The translations under genes were made by a program, and so were the position numbers. Under the pieces are notes generated by a model. The model ran no database searches. It worked only from the letters and a program-made list of their open reading frames with translations, and was not told where the DNA came from. A stretch of DNA of 10,756 bases from an uncultured Oscillospiraceae bacterium. GTDB taxonomy: Bacteria; Bacillota; Clostridia; Oscillospirales; Acutalibacteraceae. The stretch is from assembly GCA_900549945.1 (NCBI GenBank), contig URQJ01000055.1, forward strand, positions 1-10,756, given 5' to 3'. The number at the start of each line of letters is the position of its first letter. Within the stretch, counting starts at the first letter, position 1. This document shows, in pieces, positions 1 to 7,060 of this stretch.

Positions 1-1
1 A

Positions 2-388
2 AACGACAACGCGGAGCTGCTCTGGCACTGCGGGCCGTTCCCGTACTCGCTCAAGGACCCGGCCTCGAAGGCGCGCCTTGTCGGCGGGCAGGAGCGCTGG
101 GCGCTCAAGAAGGGCGAGATCACGATCTCCCGCTTCGACGACATCGACGGCGAGTACTACCTGTTCGGCGGCGAGGGCAAGGGGGTGGACGGCCCCGAAA
201 CGACCGGCACCTACGTATGGTTTGAGGCCGACAACTGGAAGCGCTGGGAAGAAAAGCTCATGTTCGGCCCGTATATCCACCACGTCGGCGGCGTGTACGG
301 CAATTACAAGAAGGTTCTGCGCGAGGCGGCGCGGTACCTCGGCATGAAATTCGATGACGCATCCGAGCAGGGCGTCTACAGCCTGTAA
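2..388 (+). CDS. L-fucose/L-arabinose isomerase family protein, C-terminal fragment (5' end outside window)
   Basis: This is the last 128 codons of a gene that begins upstream of the window; the frame is open from base 2 to the TAA at 386-388. The translation contains WHCGPFPYSL near its start, then GEGKGVDGPETTGTYVW, NWKRWEEK and GPYIHHVGGVYG. These resemble the conserved C-terminal domain of the FucI/AraA-like sugar isomerases (COG2407 type). Enzymes of this fold interconvert aldoses and ketoses such as L-fucose and L-fuculose in the cytoplasm, using a divalent metal. The paired His codons at 278-283 fall in the segment that in this family supplies the metal-binding histidine near the C-terminus. 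The N-terminal and central domains, which would settle the substrate, are missing, so the exact sugar cannot be named. A strong terminator follows 48 bases after the stop, so this gene ends a transcription unit unrelated to the genes to its right. Confidence 0.85.
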   Translation, partial: NDNAELLWHCGPFPYSLKDPASKARLVGGQERWALKKGEITISRFDDIDGEYYLFGGEGKGVDGPETTGTYVWFEADNWKRWEEKLMFGPYIHHVGGVYGNYKKVLREAARYLGMKFDDASEQGVYSL

Positions 389-436
389 AGGCATAGCTTA
401 ACGAAAAATTCTCTTTGTTTTGGGTTAATCTCCTCA

Positions 437-490
437 GTGCGGCGGGCATCCGGCTACCGGGTGTCCGCCGCACGCTTTTTATTTTATTTT
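437..490 (+). terminator. Strong intrinsic (Rho-independent) terminator
   Basis: Bases 437-453 and 457-473 form a 17-bp stem closed by a CTA triloop. Fifteen pairs are Watson-Crick and two are G-U (446/464 and 449/461). The stem is followed at 476-490 by a T-rich tract of TTTTT, TTTT and TTTT separated by single A residues. It sits 48 bases after the isomerase stop and before the promoter of the next gene, so it should insulate the two units. Confidence 0.95.
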
Positions 491-503
491 CCGCCGCGTT
501 TGG

Positions 504-532
504 TTGCGGAAACGCGCGAAAACTGGTATACT
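504..532 (+). promoter_or_regulatory. Sigma-A-type promoter with extended -10, upstream of the flippase
   Basis: TTGCGG (504-509) is followed by a 17-base spacer and TATACT (527-532). A TG dinucleotide at 524-525, one base before the -10, makes an extended -10 (TGGTATACT). Transcription would start at about 539, giving a leader of about 70 bases. The -35 matches the TTGACA consensus only in its first three bases, but the -10 is strong and the position between a terminator and a gene start fits well. Confidence 0.75.
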
Positions 533-610
533 ATTCTTTTAAGAGTGGTTTTGGGTATGGGCGGATACCGCGCGTGCAGCGCTGAATAACAAGGTACAGG
601 AGTGATTTTT

Positions 611-2212
611 TTGGCGGAGCAAAAGGGACAGAGCTTTCTCAAGGGCACGGTGATCCTGACTGCGGCGACGTTCGTCGTCAAATTCATCAATATATTCTTT
701 TCCATCCCGCTGGCGAATTTCCTCGGCGGCGAGGGCATGGGGCATTTTTATACGGCCTACGATATCTTCATCTTTTTCAGCGTGCTCGCCACGTCCGGCA
801 CGCCGGTCGCCATCTCGCGCATGGTCAGCATGGCCTACGCGCAGGGCAGAAAGCGCGAGGCGGATAAAATCTTCCGCGTCTCCTTCCTCTTGTTCTCCGT
901 GATCGGCATGGCCGGCTGCCTCGTGATGGTCGTTTTCGCAAGGCAGTTTTCGATTCTGATGACGCAGGGCGACCGCTCGATGTACGCGATCGCGGCGCTG
1001 GCGCCGATGGTGCTCTTCATGTCGCTTTCCTCCTGCCTGCGCGGCTACTTTCAGGGCCGCTCGAACATGACGCCCACGGCGGTCTCGCAGGTTTTGGAAT
1101 CCGTCGTCAAGCTGTTCGTCGGCATCGCGCTCGCGCTGTATCTGCTCAAGACGACGGGCCTGCCGGAGCTCGGCGCGGCGGGCGCGATCATCGGCGTTTC
1201 GGTCGGCTCGCTCTTCGCCGTCCTGTATATTCTGGTCTATTACTTTAAAAAGCGCGCCCAAACGCGCTATATGGTGCGCGAGGTGCCCGTTTCCAGCACG
1301 AAGAGCATCCTGCGCGACATTGTCGTTTTCGCGGTGCCGGTCATCGTCGGCTCTACGTTTCTGAGCCTTCTGGATCTTGTGGATTCCAGCGTGATGATGT
1401 ACCGCCTGCAGGGCGCGGTGGGGCTTGACGAGGGCACGGCGATGGCGATGAAGGGCTGGCTCGGCAACGCGCGCAAGTATTTCGACCTGCCCAACGCAGT
1501 GATCGTGCCGATCTCGACGGCGGTGCTGCCGCTGCTCGCCGGCGTGATCGCGAAGAACGACCGCCGGGGCACCCGCGAGACCTCGACGCTCGCGCTGCGC
1601 ATGACGCTGATGGTGGCGATTCCGGCGGCGGTCGGCCTGTGCGTGTTCGCAGAGCCGATCTGCGACCTGCTCCTGTACAGCCAGCCGGAGGACGCGGCGG
1701 GCACGGCCCCGCTTCTGATACTCATGGCGCCCGCCGTCATCACGGCGAGCCTTCTGTATACGACGAATTCGATGATTCAGGCGGTCGGCAAGGTGCATAT
1801 CCCCGTCATCAACATGGCGGTCGGCACCGTGGTGCGCATCATCGTCGTCTACGTGCTCTGCGGCATCCCGGAGATCAATGTGAACGGCGCGGCGTTTTCG
1901 ACGTTCGTCTCCTATCTTGTCATGATCGTGCTGAACGTCATCGCGATGCACCGCGTGCTGCCGGGCGTCCCGAGCGTGATCGGCATGGCGGTGCGGCCGC
2001 TGCTCGCGTCGCTCATCATGGCCGGCGTCTCGTACCCGGTGTACGCGCTGCTTTCGATGTTCGTCAGCGGCAAGATCGCCGTGGTCGCCGCGATCGCCGC
2101 GGCGGTGTTCGTCTATGTGCTCGCGGCGGTGTTCACAAAGGCCATCACGCGCGACGAGGTCGTCCACATGCCGAAGGGCGAGCGGATCGCAGCGCTCCTG
2201 CGCTTGAAATGA
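611..2212 (+). CDS. MOP-superfamily lipid-linked oligosaccharide flippase (SpoVB/MurJ-like polysaccharide biosynthesis protein)
   Basis: This is a 533-residue, very hydrophobic protein with about 14 predicted membrane segments spread over its length, the usual size and layout of the MurJ/SpoVB/Wzx group (COG2244). Near the N-terminus it reads FLKGTVILTAATFVVKFI, then a segment ending IPLANFLGGEGMGHF, a pattern typical of Bacillota SpoVB/YtgP-type proteins. Such proteins move lipid-linked sugar precursors, for example lipid II, across the cytoplasmic membrane for peptidoglycan or spore-cortex synthesis. I chose the TTG at 611 as start. AGGAG at 598-602 lies 8 bases before it, whereas the in-frame GTG at 602 overlaps that ribosome binding site. 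The gene has its own promoter and no clear terminator after it. MurD, which makes the matching cytoplasmic precursor, is encoded about 3.4 kb downstream. Whether this copy is the essential MurJ, a sporulation SpoVB or a polysaccharide flippase cannot be decided from sequence alone. Confidence 0.88.
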   Translation: MAEQKGQSFLKGTVILTAATFVVKFINIFFSIPLANFLGGEGMGHFYTAYDIFIFFSVLATSGTPVAISRMVSMAYAQGRKREADKIFRVSFLLFSVIGMAGCLVMVVFARQFSILMTQGDRSMYAIAALAPMVLFMSLSSCLRGYFQGRSNMTPTAVSQVLESVVKLFVGIALALYLLKTTGLPELGAAGAIIGVSVGSLFAVLYILVYYFKKRAQTRYMVREVPVSSTKSILRDIVVFAVPVIVGSTFLSLLDLVDSSVMMYRLQGAVGLDEGTAMAMKGWLGNARKYFDLPNAVIVPISTAVLPLLAGVIAKNDRRGTRETSTLALRMTLMVAIPAAVGLCVFAEPICDLLLYSQPEDAAGTAPLLILMAPAVITASLLYTTNSMIQAVGKVHIPVINMAVGTVVRIIVVYVLCGIPEINVNGAAFSTFVSYLVMIVLNVIAMHRVLPGVPSVIGMAVRPLLASLIMAGVSYPVYALLSMFVSGKIAVVAAIAAAVFVYVLAAVFTKAITRDEVVHMPKGERIAALLRLK

Positions 2213-2224
2213 CGGCTTTTTCCC

Positions 2225-2253
2225 TTGTAAAGGCGGGAGCGCCGTGGTAAAAT
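2225..2253 (+). promoter_or_regulatory. Sigma-A-type promoter with extended -10, upstream of the ABC exporter
   Basis: TTGTAA (2225-2230), a 17-base spacer and TAAAAT (2248-2253) form a good vegetative promoter, with TG at 2245-2246 giving an extended -10 (TGGTAAAAT). The predicted start point near 2260 lies only about 8 bases before the in-frame TTG at 2268, which argues that translation begins further downstream, at 2322. Confidence 0.78.
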
Positions 2254-2321
2254 AGAAGCGGTAAATTTTGTGGGGGATAGGGCGCGCGCGGCGCGCCGGA
2301 ATCCGGAAAGGTTGGGGTTTC

Positions 2322-4100
2322 TTGGAACAGGCACAGCAAAAACGGCAGAAGGGGCTGATCCGCCGCTTTGCGCCGTATTTCGTCAAATACAAATGGGTCT
2401 TGATTTTCGACCTCTTCTGCGCGGCGATGACGACGGTGTGCGAGCTCGCGCTGCCGCTCATCATCGAGCAGCTCACGGATATGGGCATCAACAATCTCGC
2501 AGGGCTCACGATCGAGTACATCCTGCGCATCGGCCTGCTCTACATGTTCCTAAAGCTCGTCGATGTGGGCGCCACGTTCTTCATGGCCTCCATCGGCCAT
2601 ATCATGGGCACGAAGATCGAGACGGACATGCGCCGAGACCTTTTCGCCCACCTGCAGAAGCTCTCCTTCGCGTATTTCGACAACACGAAGGTGGGGCAGA
2701 TCATGTCGCGCATCACGTCCGATTTGTTCGACGTGACCGAGTTCGCGCACCACTGCCCCGAGGAATTCTTCATCGCGGCGATCAAGATCTTCGGCTCGTT
2801 CGCGATCCTCTGCACGATGAACGTGCCGCTGACGCTGATCATCTTTGCGGTGCTGCCGTTTATGCTGCTTGCGGCGATGTATTTCAACAAGAAGATGCGC
2901 CGCCAGTTTCTGAGCCAGCGCCGGCAGCTCGGCGAGATCAACGCGCAGGTGGAGGACAGCCTGCTCGGCGTGCGCGTCGTCAAATCCTTTGCGAACGAGA
3001 GCCTCGAAGAAAAGAAATTCGAGGAGGGCAACGTCAAGTTCTACAATACGAAGCGCCTGCGCTATATGTTTATGGGCGGCTTTGAGGCCTCGAACAAATT
3101 CTTCGACGGCCTGATGTACATCGTCGTCGTAATCGCCGGCGCGGTTTTCATGATGAACGGCGCGATCAACCCGTCCGAGCTCGTCGCCTACCTGCTCTAC
3201 ATCACGACGCTGATCAACTCGATCCACCGCATCGTGCAGTTCACCGAGCAGTTCCAGAGCGGCATCACCGGCGTGCAGCGCTTCTTTGAGATCATGGACG
3301 CCGAGGTCGATATTTTCGACGAGCCCGGCGCGAAGGACATCGGCCACGTGAGGGGCGACGTGACGTTCGACCATGTGGGCTTCACGTATATGGACGACGG
3401 CACCGAGGTGCTTTCCGACATCAACCTCACGGTGAAGGCCGGCGAAAACATCGCGCTGGTCGGGCCGTCTGGCGGCGGCAAGACGACGCTGTGCAACCTG
3501 ATCCCGCGCTTTTACGACACGACCGCAGGCCGCATCCTGATCGACGGCAAGGACATCCGCAGCGTCACGCTGAACTCCCTGCGCTCGCAGATCGGCTTTG
3601 TACAGCAGGATGTGTACCTCTTTTCCGGCACGGTGCTCGAGAATATCGAGTACGGGCGGCCCGGCGCGCCGCGCGAGGCGGTTATCGAGGCCGCGAAGAT
3701 GGCGGGCGCGCACGAATTCATCGAGTCGCTCTCCGAGGGCTACAATACATACGTCGGCGAGCGCGGCGTGAAGCTCTCCGGCGGGCAGAAGCAGCGCATT
3801 TCGATCGCGCGCGCGTTCCTCAAGAACCCGCCGGTCCTGATTCTGGACGAGGCGACGAGCGCGCTCGACAACGAGAGCGAGCGCATCGTGCAGCAGTCGC
3901 TCGAGAAGCTCGCCAAGGGCAGGACGACGTTCACGATCGCCCACCGCCTGACGACGATCAAAAATGCGACGAAGATCCTCGTGCTGACCGACAAGGGCAT
4001 CGAGGAATCCGGCACGCATAAGGAGCTCATGCAGAAAAAGGGCATCTACTACGGCCTTTACAAGAGCTATGCGGAGATGACGGCCGACACCGAGGACTGA
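2322..4100 (+). CDS. ABC transporter, fused permease and ATP-binding protein (MsbA/MdlB-type exporter half-transporter)
   Basis: This 592-residue protein has an N-terminal six-helix ABC exporter membrane domain (about residues 15-310) and a C-terminal nucleotide-binding domain (about 340-580). The ATPase motifs are complete: Walker A GPSGGGKTT with Lys387, Q-loop VQQD (Gln428/429), signature LSGGQ (485-489), Walker B VLILDE with Asp509 and catalytic Glu510, D-loop SALD and switch His541. Because no motif is degenerate and no second half-transporter adjoins it, a homodimer is likely. Family members (COG1132) export lipids, peptides or drugs; the substrate here cannot be read from sequence. The start is taken as TTG 2322. 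The alternative TTG at 2268 lies almost at the predicted transcript start and would add an Arg/Gly-rich 18-residue extension unlike the family. Purine-rich GGAAAGG at 2305-2311 serves as a modest ribosome binding site. A small membrane-protein gene follows after 22 bases, probably in the same transcript. Confidence 0.93.
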   Translation: MEQAQQKRQKGLIRRFAPYFVKYKWVLIFDLFCAAMTTVCELALPLIIEQLTDMGINNLAGLTIEYILRIGLLYMFLKLVDVGATFFMASIGHIMGTKIETDMRRDLFAHLQKLSFAYFDNTKVGQIMSRITSDLFDVTEFAHHCPEEFFIAAIKIFGSFAILCTMNVPLTLIIFAVLPFMLLAAMYFNKKMRRQFLSQRRQLGEINAQVEDSLLGVRVVKSFANESLEEKKFEEGNVKFYNTKRLRYMFMGGFEASNKFFDGLMYIVVVIAGAVFMMNGAINPSELVAYLLYITTLINSIHRIVQFTEQFQSGITGVQRFFEIMDAEVDIFDEPGAKDIGHVRGDVTFDHVGFTYMDDGTEVLSDINLTVKAGENIALVGPSGGGKTTLCNLIPRFYDTTAGRILIDGKDIRSVTLNSLRSQIGFVQQDVYLFSGTVLENIEYGRPGAPREAVIEAAKMAGAHEFIESLSEGYNTYVGERGVKLSGGQKQRISIARAFLKNPPVLILDEATSALDNESERIVQQSLEKLAKGRTTFTIAHRLTTIKNATKILVLTDKGIEESGTHKELMQKKGIYYGLYKSYAEMTADTED

Positions 4101-4122
4101 AATAGACGGACGGAGGGGGGCA

Positions 4123-4341
4123 ATGATGAAAAAGTTTCTGCTTGGGCGCTTTGCGGTGACCTACGCGGTGCTCAGCCTGATGTGGACCGCCTATTACTGC
4201 GCGAAGCGCGCGAGCGCCGGCCTGTTTGACGCGACCGACGCGGTCGTCTGCGGCGCGTTTGCCGCGCTCGGCGTGGGCATCCTCCTCTTTAATTTGGTCG
4301 TGCGGCTGCGCAGACGGTGCGGTGTGCGCCCGAAACGGTGA
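4123..4341 (+). CDS. Small hypothetical protein with two predicted transmembrane segments
   Basis: I do not recognise this 72-residue protein. It starts MMKKFLLGRF and has two hydrophobic stretches, about residues 9-27 and 38-61, joined by a short loop containing Lys, Arg and Asp (CAKRASAGLFDATDA). It ends in a strongly basic tail (RLRRRCGVRPKR). Under the positive-inside rule the basic C-terminus should be cytoplasmic, which with two helices also places the N-terminus inside. A clear ribosome binding site, GGAGG at 4112-4116, lies 6 bases before ATG 4123; ATG 4126 is an equally acceptable start. It begins 22 bases after the ABC exporter stop and is probably co-transcribed, so a role linked to the exporter is possible but not shown. 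GC-biased codon use matches its neighbours, supporting a real gene. Confidence 0.72.
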   Translation: MMKKFLLGRFAVTYAVLSLMWTAYYCAKRASAGLFDATDAVVCGAFAALGVGILLFNLVVRLRRRCGVRPKR

Positions 4342-4360
4342 CGCGCTCGAGTGCGTCACC
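4337..4360 (+). other. Stem-loop overlapping the stop codon of the small membrane protein gene
   Basis: GGTGACGC (4337-4344) and GCGTCACC (4353-4360) form a perfect 8-bp stem with an 8-base loop, and the TGA stop is inside the left arm. It is not a canonical terminator, because the nearest T-run (4382-4386) is 21 bases further on. It may slow 3' exonucleases or act as a weak transcript end. Confidence 0.45.
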
Positions 4361-4441
4361 GCTGACAGGCAGGCAATCGGCTTTTTAGGCGAGCTCGAAC
4401 CGGTACGCCTGAAAAAATAGAGAGAAAAGGACAGGTGGTTC

Positions 4442-4464
4442 GTGTGAAAAATACTATTTCACAC
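4442..4464. promoter_or_regulatory. Palindrome in the leader of the aldo/keto reductase, possible operator or RNA hairpin
   Basis: GTGTGAAA (4442-4449) and TTTCACAC (4457-4464) are perfect inverted repeats around a 7-base AT-rich centre, AATACTA. The dyad could be an operator for a dimeric regulator or, as RNA, a hairpin that covers the GTG of the possible upstream ORF. No good -35 sits at the right distance, so a promoter here is not claimed. The assignment rests on symmetry alone. Confidence 0.35.
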
Positions 4465-4530
4465 ACGATTTGTGCCTTTGCCGCGGCGAGCAAAGCAGCA
4501 ATCGGCTTCGCCGACCGGCACCAAAAATAA
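4444..4530 (+). CDS. Possible 28-codon upstream ORF (leader peptide) before the aldo/keto reductase
   Basis: A GTG at 4444 preceded 5 bases upstream by AGGTGG (4433-4438) opens a 28-residue frame, (M)KNTISHTICAFAAASK and so on, ending at TAA 4528-4530. The stop overlaps AAGGA (4529-4533), the ribosome binding site of the next gene, an arrangement that would suit translational coupling. The peptide is Ala-rich with no recognised domain. It could equally be chance or part of a dispersed intergenic repeat, as the GCAATCGGCTT inside it also occurs at 4373-4383. Confidence 0.25.
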   Translation: MKNTISHTICAFAAASKAAIGFADRHQK

Positions 4531-4545
4531 GGAATGGTGATTTTT

Positions 4546-5556
4546 ATGACAACAGTCACGCTCGGCAGCACGGGCATCACAGTCAACCGCAACGGCTTCG
4601 GCGCGCTGCCGGTGCAGCGCGTTTCCGTCGAGGAGGCAGGGCGCCTGCTGCGCAAGGCGTTCGAGAACGGCATCCGGTTTTTCGACACGGCCCGCAGCTA
4701 TTCGGACAGCGAGATGAAGATCGGCCTCGCGCTTTCCGACGTGCGCGAGCACCTCTATATCGCGACCAAGACGCCGTCCACGACGGTGGAGGGCTTCTGG
4801 AAGGATCTTGAGACGAGCCTCTCATGGCTCAAGACCGATTACATCGACGTCTATCAGTTCCACAACCCGGCGTTCTGCCCGAAGCCCGGCGACGGCACCG
4901 GCCTGTATGAGGCGATGCTCGAGGCGAAGGCGCAGGGAAAGATCCGCCACATCGGCATCACAAACCACCGGCTGGCGGTCGCCGAGGAGGCCGTGAATTC
5001 CGGCCTGTACGAGACGCTGCAGTTCCCGTTCAGCTATCTGGCGAGCGAAAAGGACGAGGCGCTCGTGAAGCGCTGCGCCGAAAAGAACGTCGGCTTCATC
5101 TGCATGAAGGCGCTTTCCGGCGGCCTCATCACGCGCAGCGACGCGGCCTACGCGTACCTTGCGCAGTTCCCGAACACGCTGCCGATCTGGGGCATCCAGC
5201 GCGAGAGCGAGCTCGACGAATTCCTACGGTACAACGACGACCCGCCGCGGATGACCGAGGCGCTCGAATCGTTCATCGAAGCGGAGCGCGTATCGCTCGC
5301 CGGCGACTTCTGCCGCGGCTGCGGCTACTGCATGCCGTGCCCCGCGGGCATCGAGATCAACCAGTGCGCGCGCATGTCGCTGCTGCTGCGCCGGTCGCCG
5401 GCCGCAAACTGGCTCACCCCCGTCTGGCAGGAGAAGATGGAAAAGATCGAGGACTGCCTGCACTGCGGCCAGTGCATGAAGCGCTGTCCCTACGGCCTGC
5501 AGACGCCCGACCTGCTGCGCCGGAACCTCGAGGACTACAGAACGTTCCTCCACTAA
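4546..5556 (+). CDS. Aldo/keto reductase fused to a C-terminal 2x[4Fe-4S] ferredoxin module
   Basis: This 336-residue protein combines an N-terminal TIM-barrel aldo/keto reductase (about 1-245) with a C-terminal bacterial ferredoxin-like module (about 250-325), as in the COG1453 group. The catalytic tetrad is intact: Asp47 (FFDTA), Tyr52, Lys75 (ATK) and His106 (QFHN). Two cysteine clusters follow. The first is Cys256, 259, 262 and 265 in CRGCGYCMPCP; the second is Cys304, 307, 310 and 314 in CLHCGQCMKRCP, the standard 4Fe-4S spacing. This suggests a soluble NAD(P)H or ferredoxin-linked oxidoreductase of an anaerobe; the physiological substrate of the family is generally unknown. ATG 4546 is preferred because MTTVTLGSTGITV is the usual family start. 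An in-frame ATG at 4534 directly abuts AAGGA and is therefore unlikely. murD begins 24 bases later and is almost certainly in the same operon. Confidence 0.92.
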   Translation: MTTVTLGSTGITVNRNGFGALPVQRVSVEEAGRLLRKAFENGIRFFDTARSYSDSEMKIGLALSDVREHLYIATKTPSTTVEGFWKDLETSLSWLKTDYIDVYQFHNPAFCPKPGDGTGLYEAMLEAKAQGKIRHIGITNHRLAVAEEAVNSGLYETLQFPFSYLASEKDEALVKRCAEKNVGFICMKALSGGLITRSDAAYAYLAQFPNTLPIWGIQRESELDEFLRYNDDPPRMTEALESFIEAERVSLAGDFCRGCGYCMPCPAGIEINQCARMSLLLRRSPAANWLTPVWQEKMEKIEDCLHCGQCMKRCPYGLQTPDLLRRNLEDYRTFLH

Positions 5557-5580
5557 GCCGATACAGAAAGGATCATCAGA

Positions 5581-6981
5581 ATGACAGCAAGCGAGTTTTA
5601 CAGCGCCTTGAAGGGCAAGCGGGTCTCGTTCATCGGTGTCGGCCGGACGAACCTGCCCCTGATCGAAAAATTCATCGCCTGCGGCGCGGCGGTTACCGTG
5701 CGCGACAAGCGCGAGGCCGAGGCGCTCGGCGAGGACGGCGCCTATTTGAAGGGGCGCGGCGCGGCGCTGATCTGCGGCGAGGGCTACCTCGAAAACATCG
5801 ACGAGGATATGCTGTTCCGCACGCCCGGCGTGCCGTATTTTCTGCCGGAATTGCAGGCCGCAAAGGCGCGCGGTGTGGCGGTGACAAGCGAAATGGAGGT
5901 CTTTTTCGACCTCTGCCCCTGTAAGATCTACGCCGTGACGGGCAGCGACGGCAAGACGACGACAACCTCGGTCATCGCGGAGATGCTGAAGGCGGCGGGG
6001 AAAACCGTCCACCTCGGCGGCAACATCGGCCGCCCGCTGCTGCCGGAGATCGAAGAGATCGCGCCCGAGGACGTCGCGGTCGTCGAGCTCTCGAGCTTTC
6101 AGCTCATCTCGATGCGCCGCAGCCCGGACGTCGCGGTCATAACGAACCTTTCGCCGAACCACCTCGACGTGCACAAGGACATGGACGAGTACGTGAACGC
6201 GAAGAAGAATATCTTCCTGCACCAGAACGCGTTCGGGCGCACGGTGCTCAACGCGGACAACGCCCTGACTGCGGCCTGTGCGCCGGAAACGCGCGGCGAA
6301 ACGCTCTTTTTCTCCCGCCGAACGCAGACGAACGGCGCATGGTGCAGCGAAAGCGGCGAAATCTTTTTCGGCGATACGCCCGTGCTGCGCGAATCGGATA
6401 TTCTGATTCCCGGCAAGCACAACGTCGAGAACTACCTTGCGGCGATCTCCGCCGTGTGGGGCGACGTGCCGGCGGAGACGATCGTCTCGGTTGCGGGGAC
6501 TTTCGGCGGCGTAGAGCACCGCATGGAGCTCGTCCGCACGCTCGACGGCGTCCGCTGGTACAACGACTCGATCGCCACGAGCCCGTCGCGCGCGATGACC
6601 GGCACGCTCTCGCTCTACGACTTCAAGATCGTGATGATCGCGGGCGGCGCGGACAAAAAGGTGCCGTTCGATGAACTCGGCGCCGTGATCTGCGACAAGG
6701 TCAGCACGCTCGTGCTGCTCGCGCCCGAAAAGCCGCTCCCGGGCTTCAAGCCTGCGGCGGCGGAAAAGATCGAGGCGGCGGTGCGCGGCGCCGCAAATTA
6801 CAGCGCGGGCGCGCCGGAAATTCTGCATGCCTGCACGATGGAGGAGGCCGTCGCGCTGGCGAAAAGCCGCGCGGTGCCCGGCGGCGTGGTGTCGCTCTGT
6901 CCGGCGGCGACCGGCTTCGACATGTACAAGAGCTTCGCCGAGCGAGGCGATATTTTCCGCGCCGTCGTGCAGGGGCTTTGA
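5581..6981 (+). CDS. murD: UDP-N-acetylmuramoyl-L-alanine--D-glutamate ligase (MurD)
   Basis: MurD adds D-glutamate to UDP-MurNAc-L-alanine in the cytoplasm, the second amino-acid step of peptidoglycan stem-peptide synthesis, using ATP. The protein has 466 residues, close to the family's usual 440-460. Its three domains are visible. A Rossmann-like uracil-binding region begins KRVSFIGVGRTNLP (about residues 13-26). The Mur-ligase ATP-binding centre has the P-loop GSDGKTTTT (121-129, Lys125), VELSSFQL, and NLSPNHLDVH followed by EYVNAKKNIF, where Lys208 is a candidate carbamylated lysine. The C-terminal domain has FGGVEHRMELV, WYNDSIATSP and IAGGADKK. GVEHRMELV together with NDSIATSP separates MurD from MurC, MurE and MurF. 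AGAAAGGA (5565-5572) lies 8 bases before ATG 5581. It follows the Fe-S aldo/keto reductase by 24 bases rather than mraY or ftsW, so it lies outside the classic dcw order. Confidence 0.95.
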   Translation: MTASEFYSALKGKRVSFIGVGRTNLPLIEKFIACGAAVTVRDKREAEALGEDGAYLKGRGAALICGEGYLENIDEDMLFRTPGVPYFLPELQAAKARGVAVTSEMEVFFDLCPCKIYAVTGSDGKTTTTSVIAEMLKAAGKTVHLGGNIGRPLLPEIEEIAPEDVAVVELSSFQLISMRRSPDVAVITNLSPNHLDVHKDMDEYVNAKKNIFLHQNAFGRTVLNADNALTAACAPETRGETLFFSRRTQTNGAWCSESGEIFFGDTPVLRESDILIPGKHNVENYLAAISAVWGDVPAETIVSVAGTFGGVEHRMELVRTLDGVRWYNDSIATSPSRAMTGTLSLYDFKIVMIAGGADKKVPFDELGAVICDKVSTLVLLAPEKPLPGFKPAAAEKIEAAVRGAANYSAGAPEILHACTMEEAVALAKSRAVPGGVVSLCPAATGFDMYKSFAERGDIFRAVVQGL

Positions 6982-6983
6982 AA

Positions 6984-7001
6984 GCGCGGCGCACACCGCG
7001 C
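6984..7001 (+). other. GC-rich hairpin just after murD, not a canonical terminator
   Basis: GCGCGG (6984-6989) and CCGCGC (6996-7001) can pair around a 6-base loop, 2 bases after the murD stop. No T-run follows, so it is at most a Rho-dependent or stabilising structure. The rest of the gap to RNase R holds an AT-rich stretch at about 7034-7062 and a probable promoter. Confidence 0.3.
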
Positions 7002-7060
7002 CCGCCGGCCCGGAGACTTTCGCGGACCGATGAAAGATTACAGAAATTTTAAAGAGATTT

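Noticed and set aside
539..2530. 663-residue open frame on the minus strand opposite the flippase
   Set aside because: Its His/Arg/Asp-rich composition is what the antisense of GC3-biased code gives. The + strand frame has a clear family match and ribosome binding site.
2550..4019. 489-residue minus-strand frame opposite the ABC exporter
   Set aside because: The + strand carries a complete set of ABC ATPase motifs; the antisense frame is a codon-bias shadow.
4382..4416. Inverted repeat TTTTTAGGCG / CGCCTGAAAAA as a terminator
   Set aside because: The T-run is on the 5' side and the A-run on the 3' side on both strands, the reverse of an intrinsic terminator; the pairing also needs a bulged G.
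4226..4420. 64-residue + strand frame overlapping the small membrane protein gene
   Set aside because: It has no ribosome binding site, is Arg/Ser/Ala-rich as an out-of-frame read, and is overlapped by a better-supported gene.
4443..4463. CRP-like site TGTGA ... TCACA
   Set aside because: The half-sites are separated by 11 bases instead of the 6 of CRP sites, so only a generic palindrome is reported.
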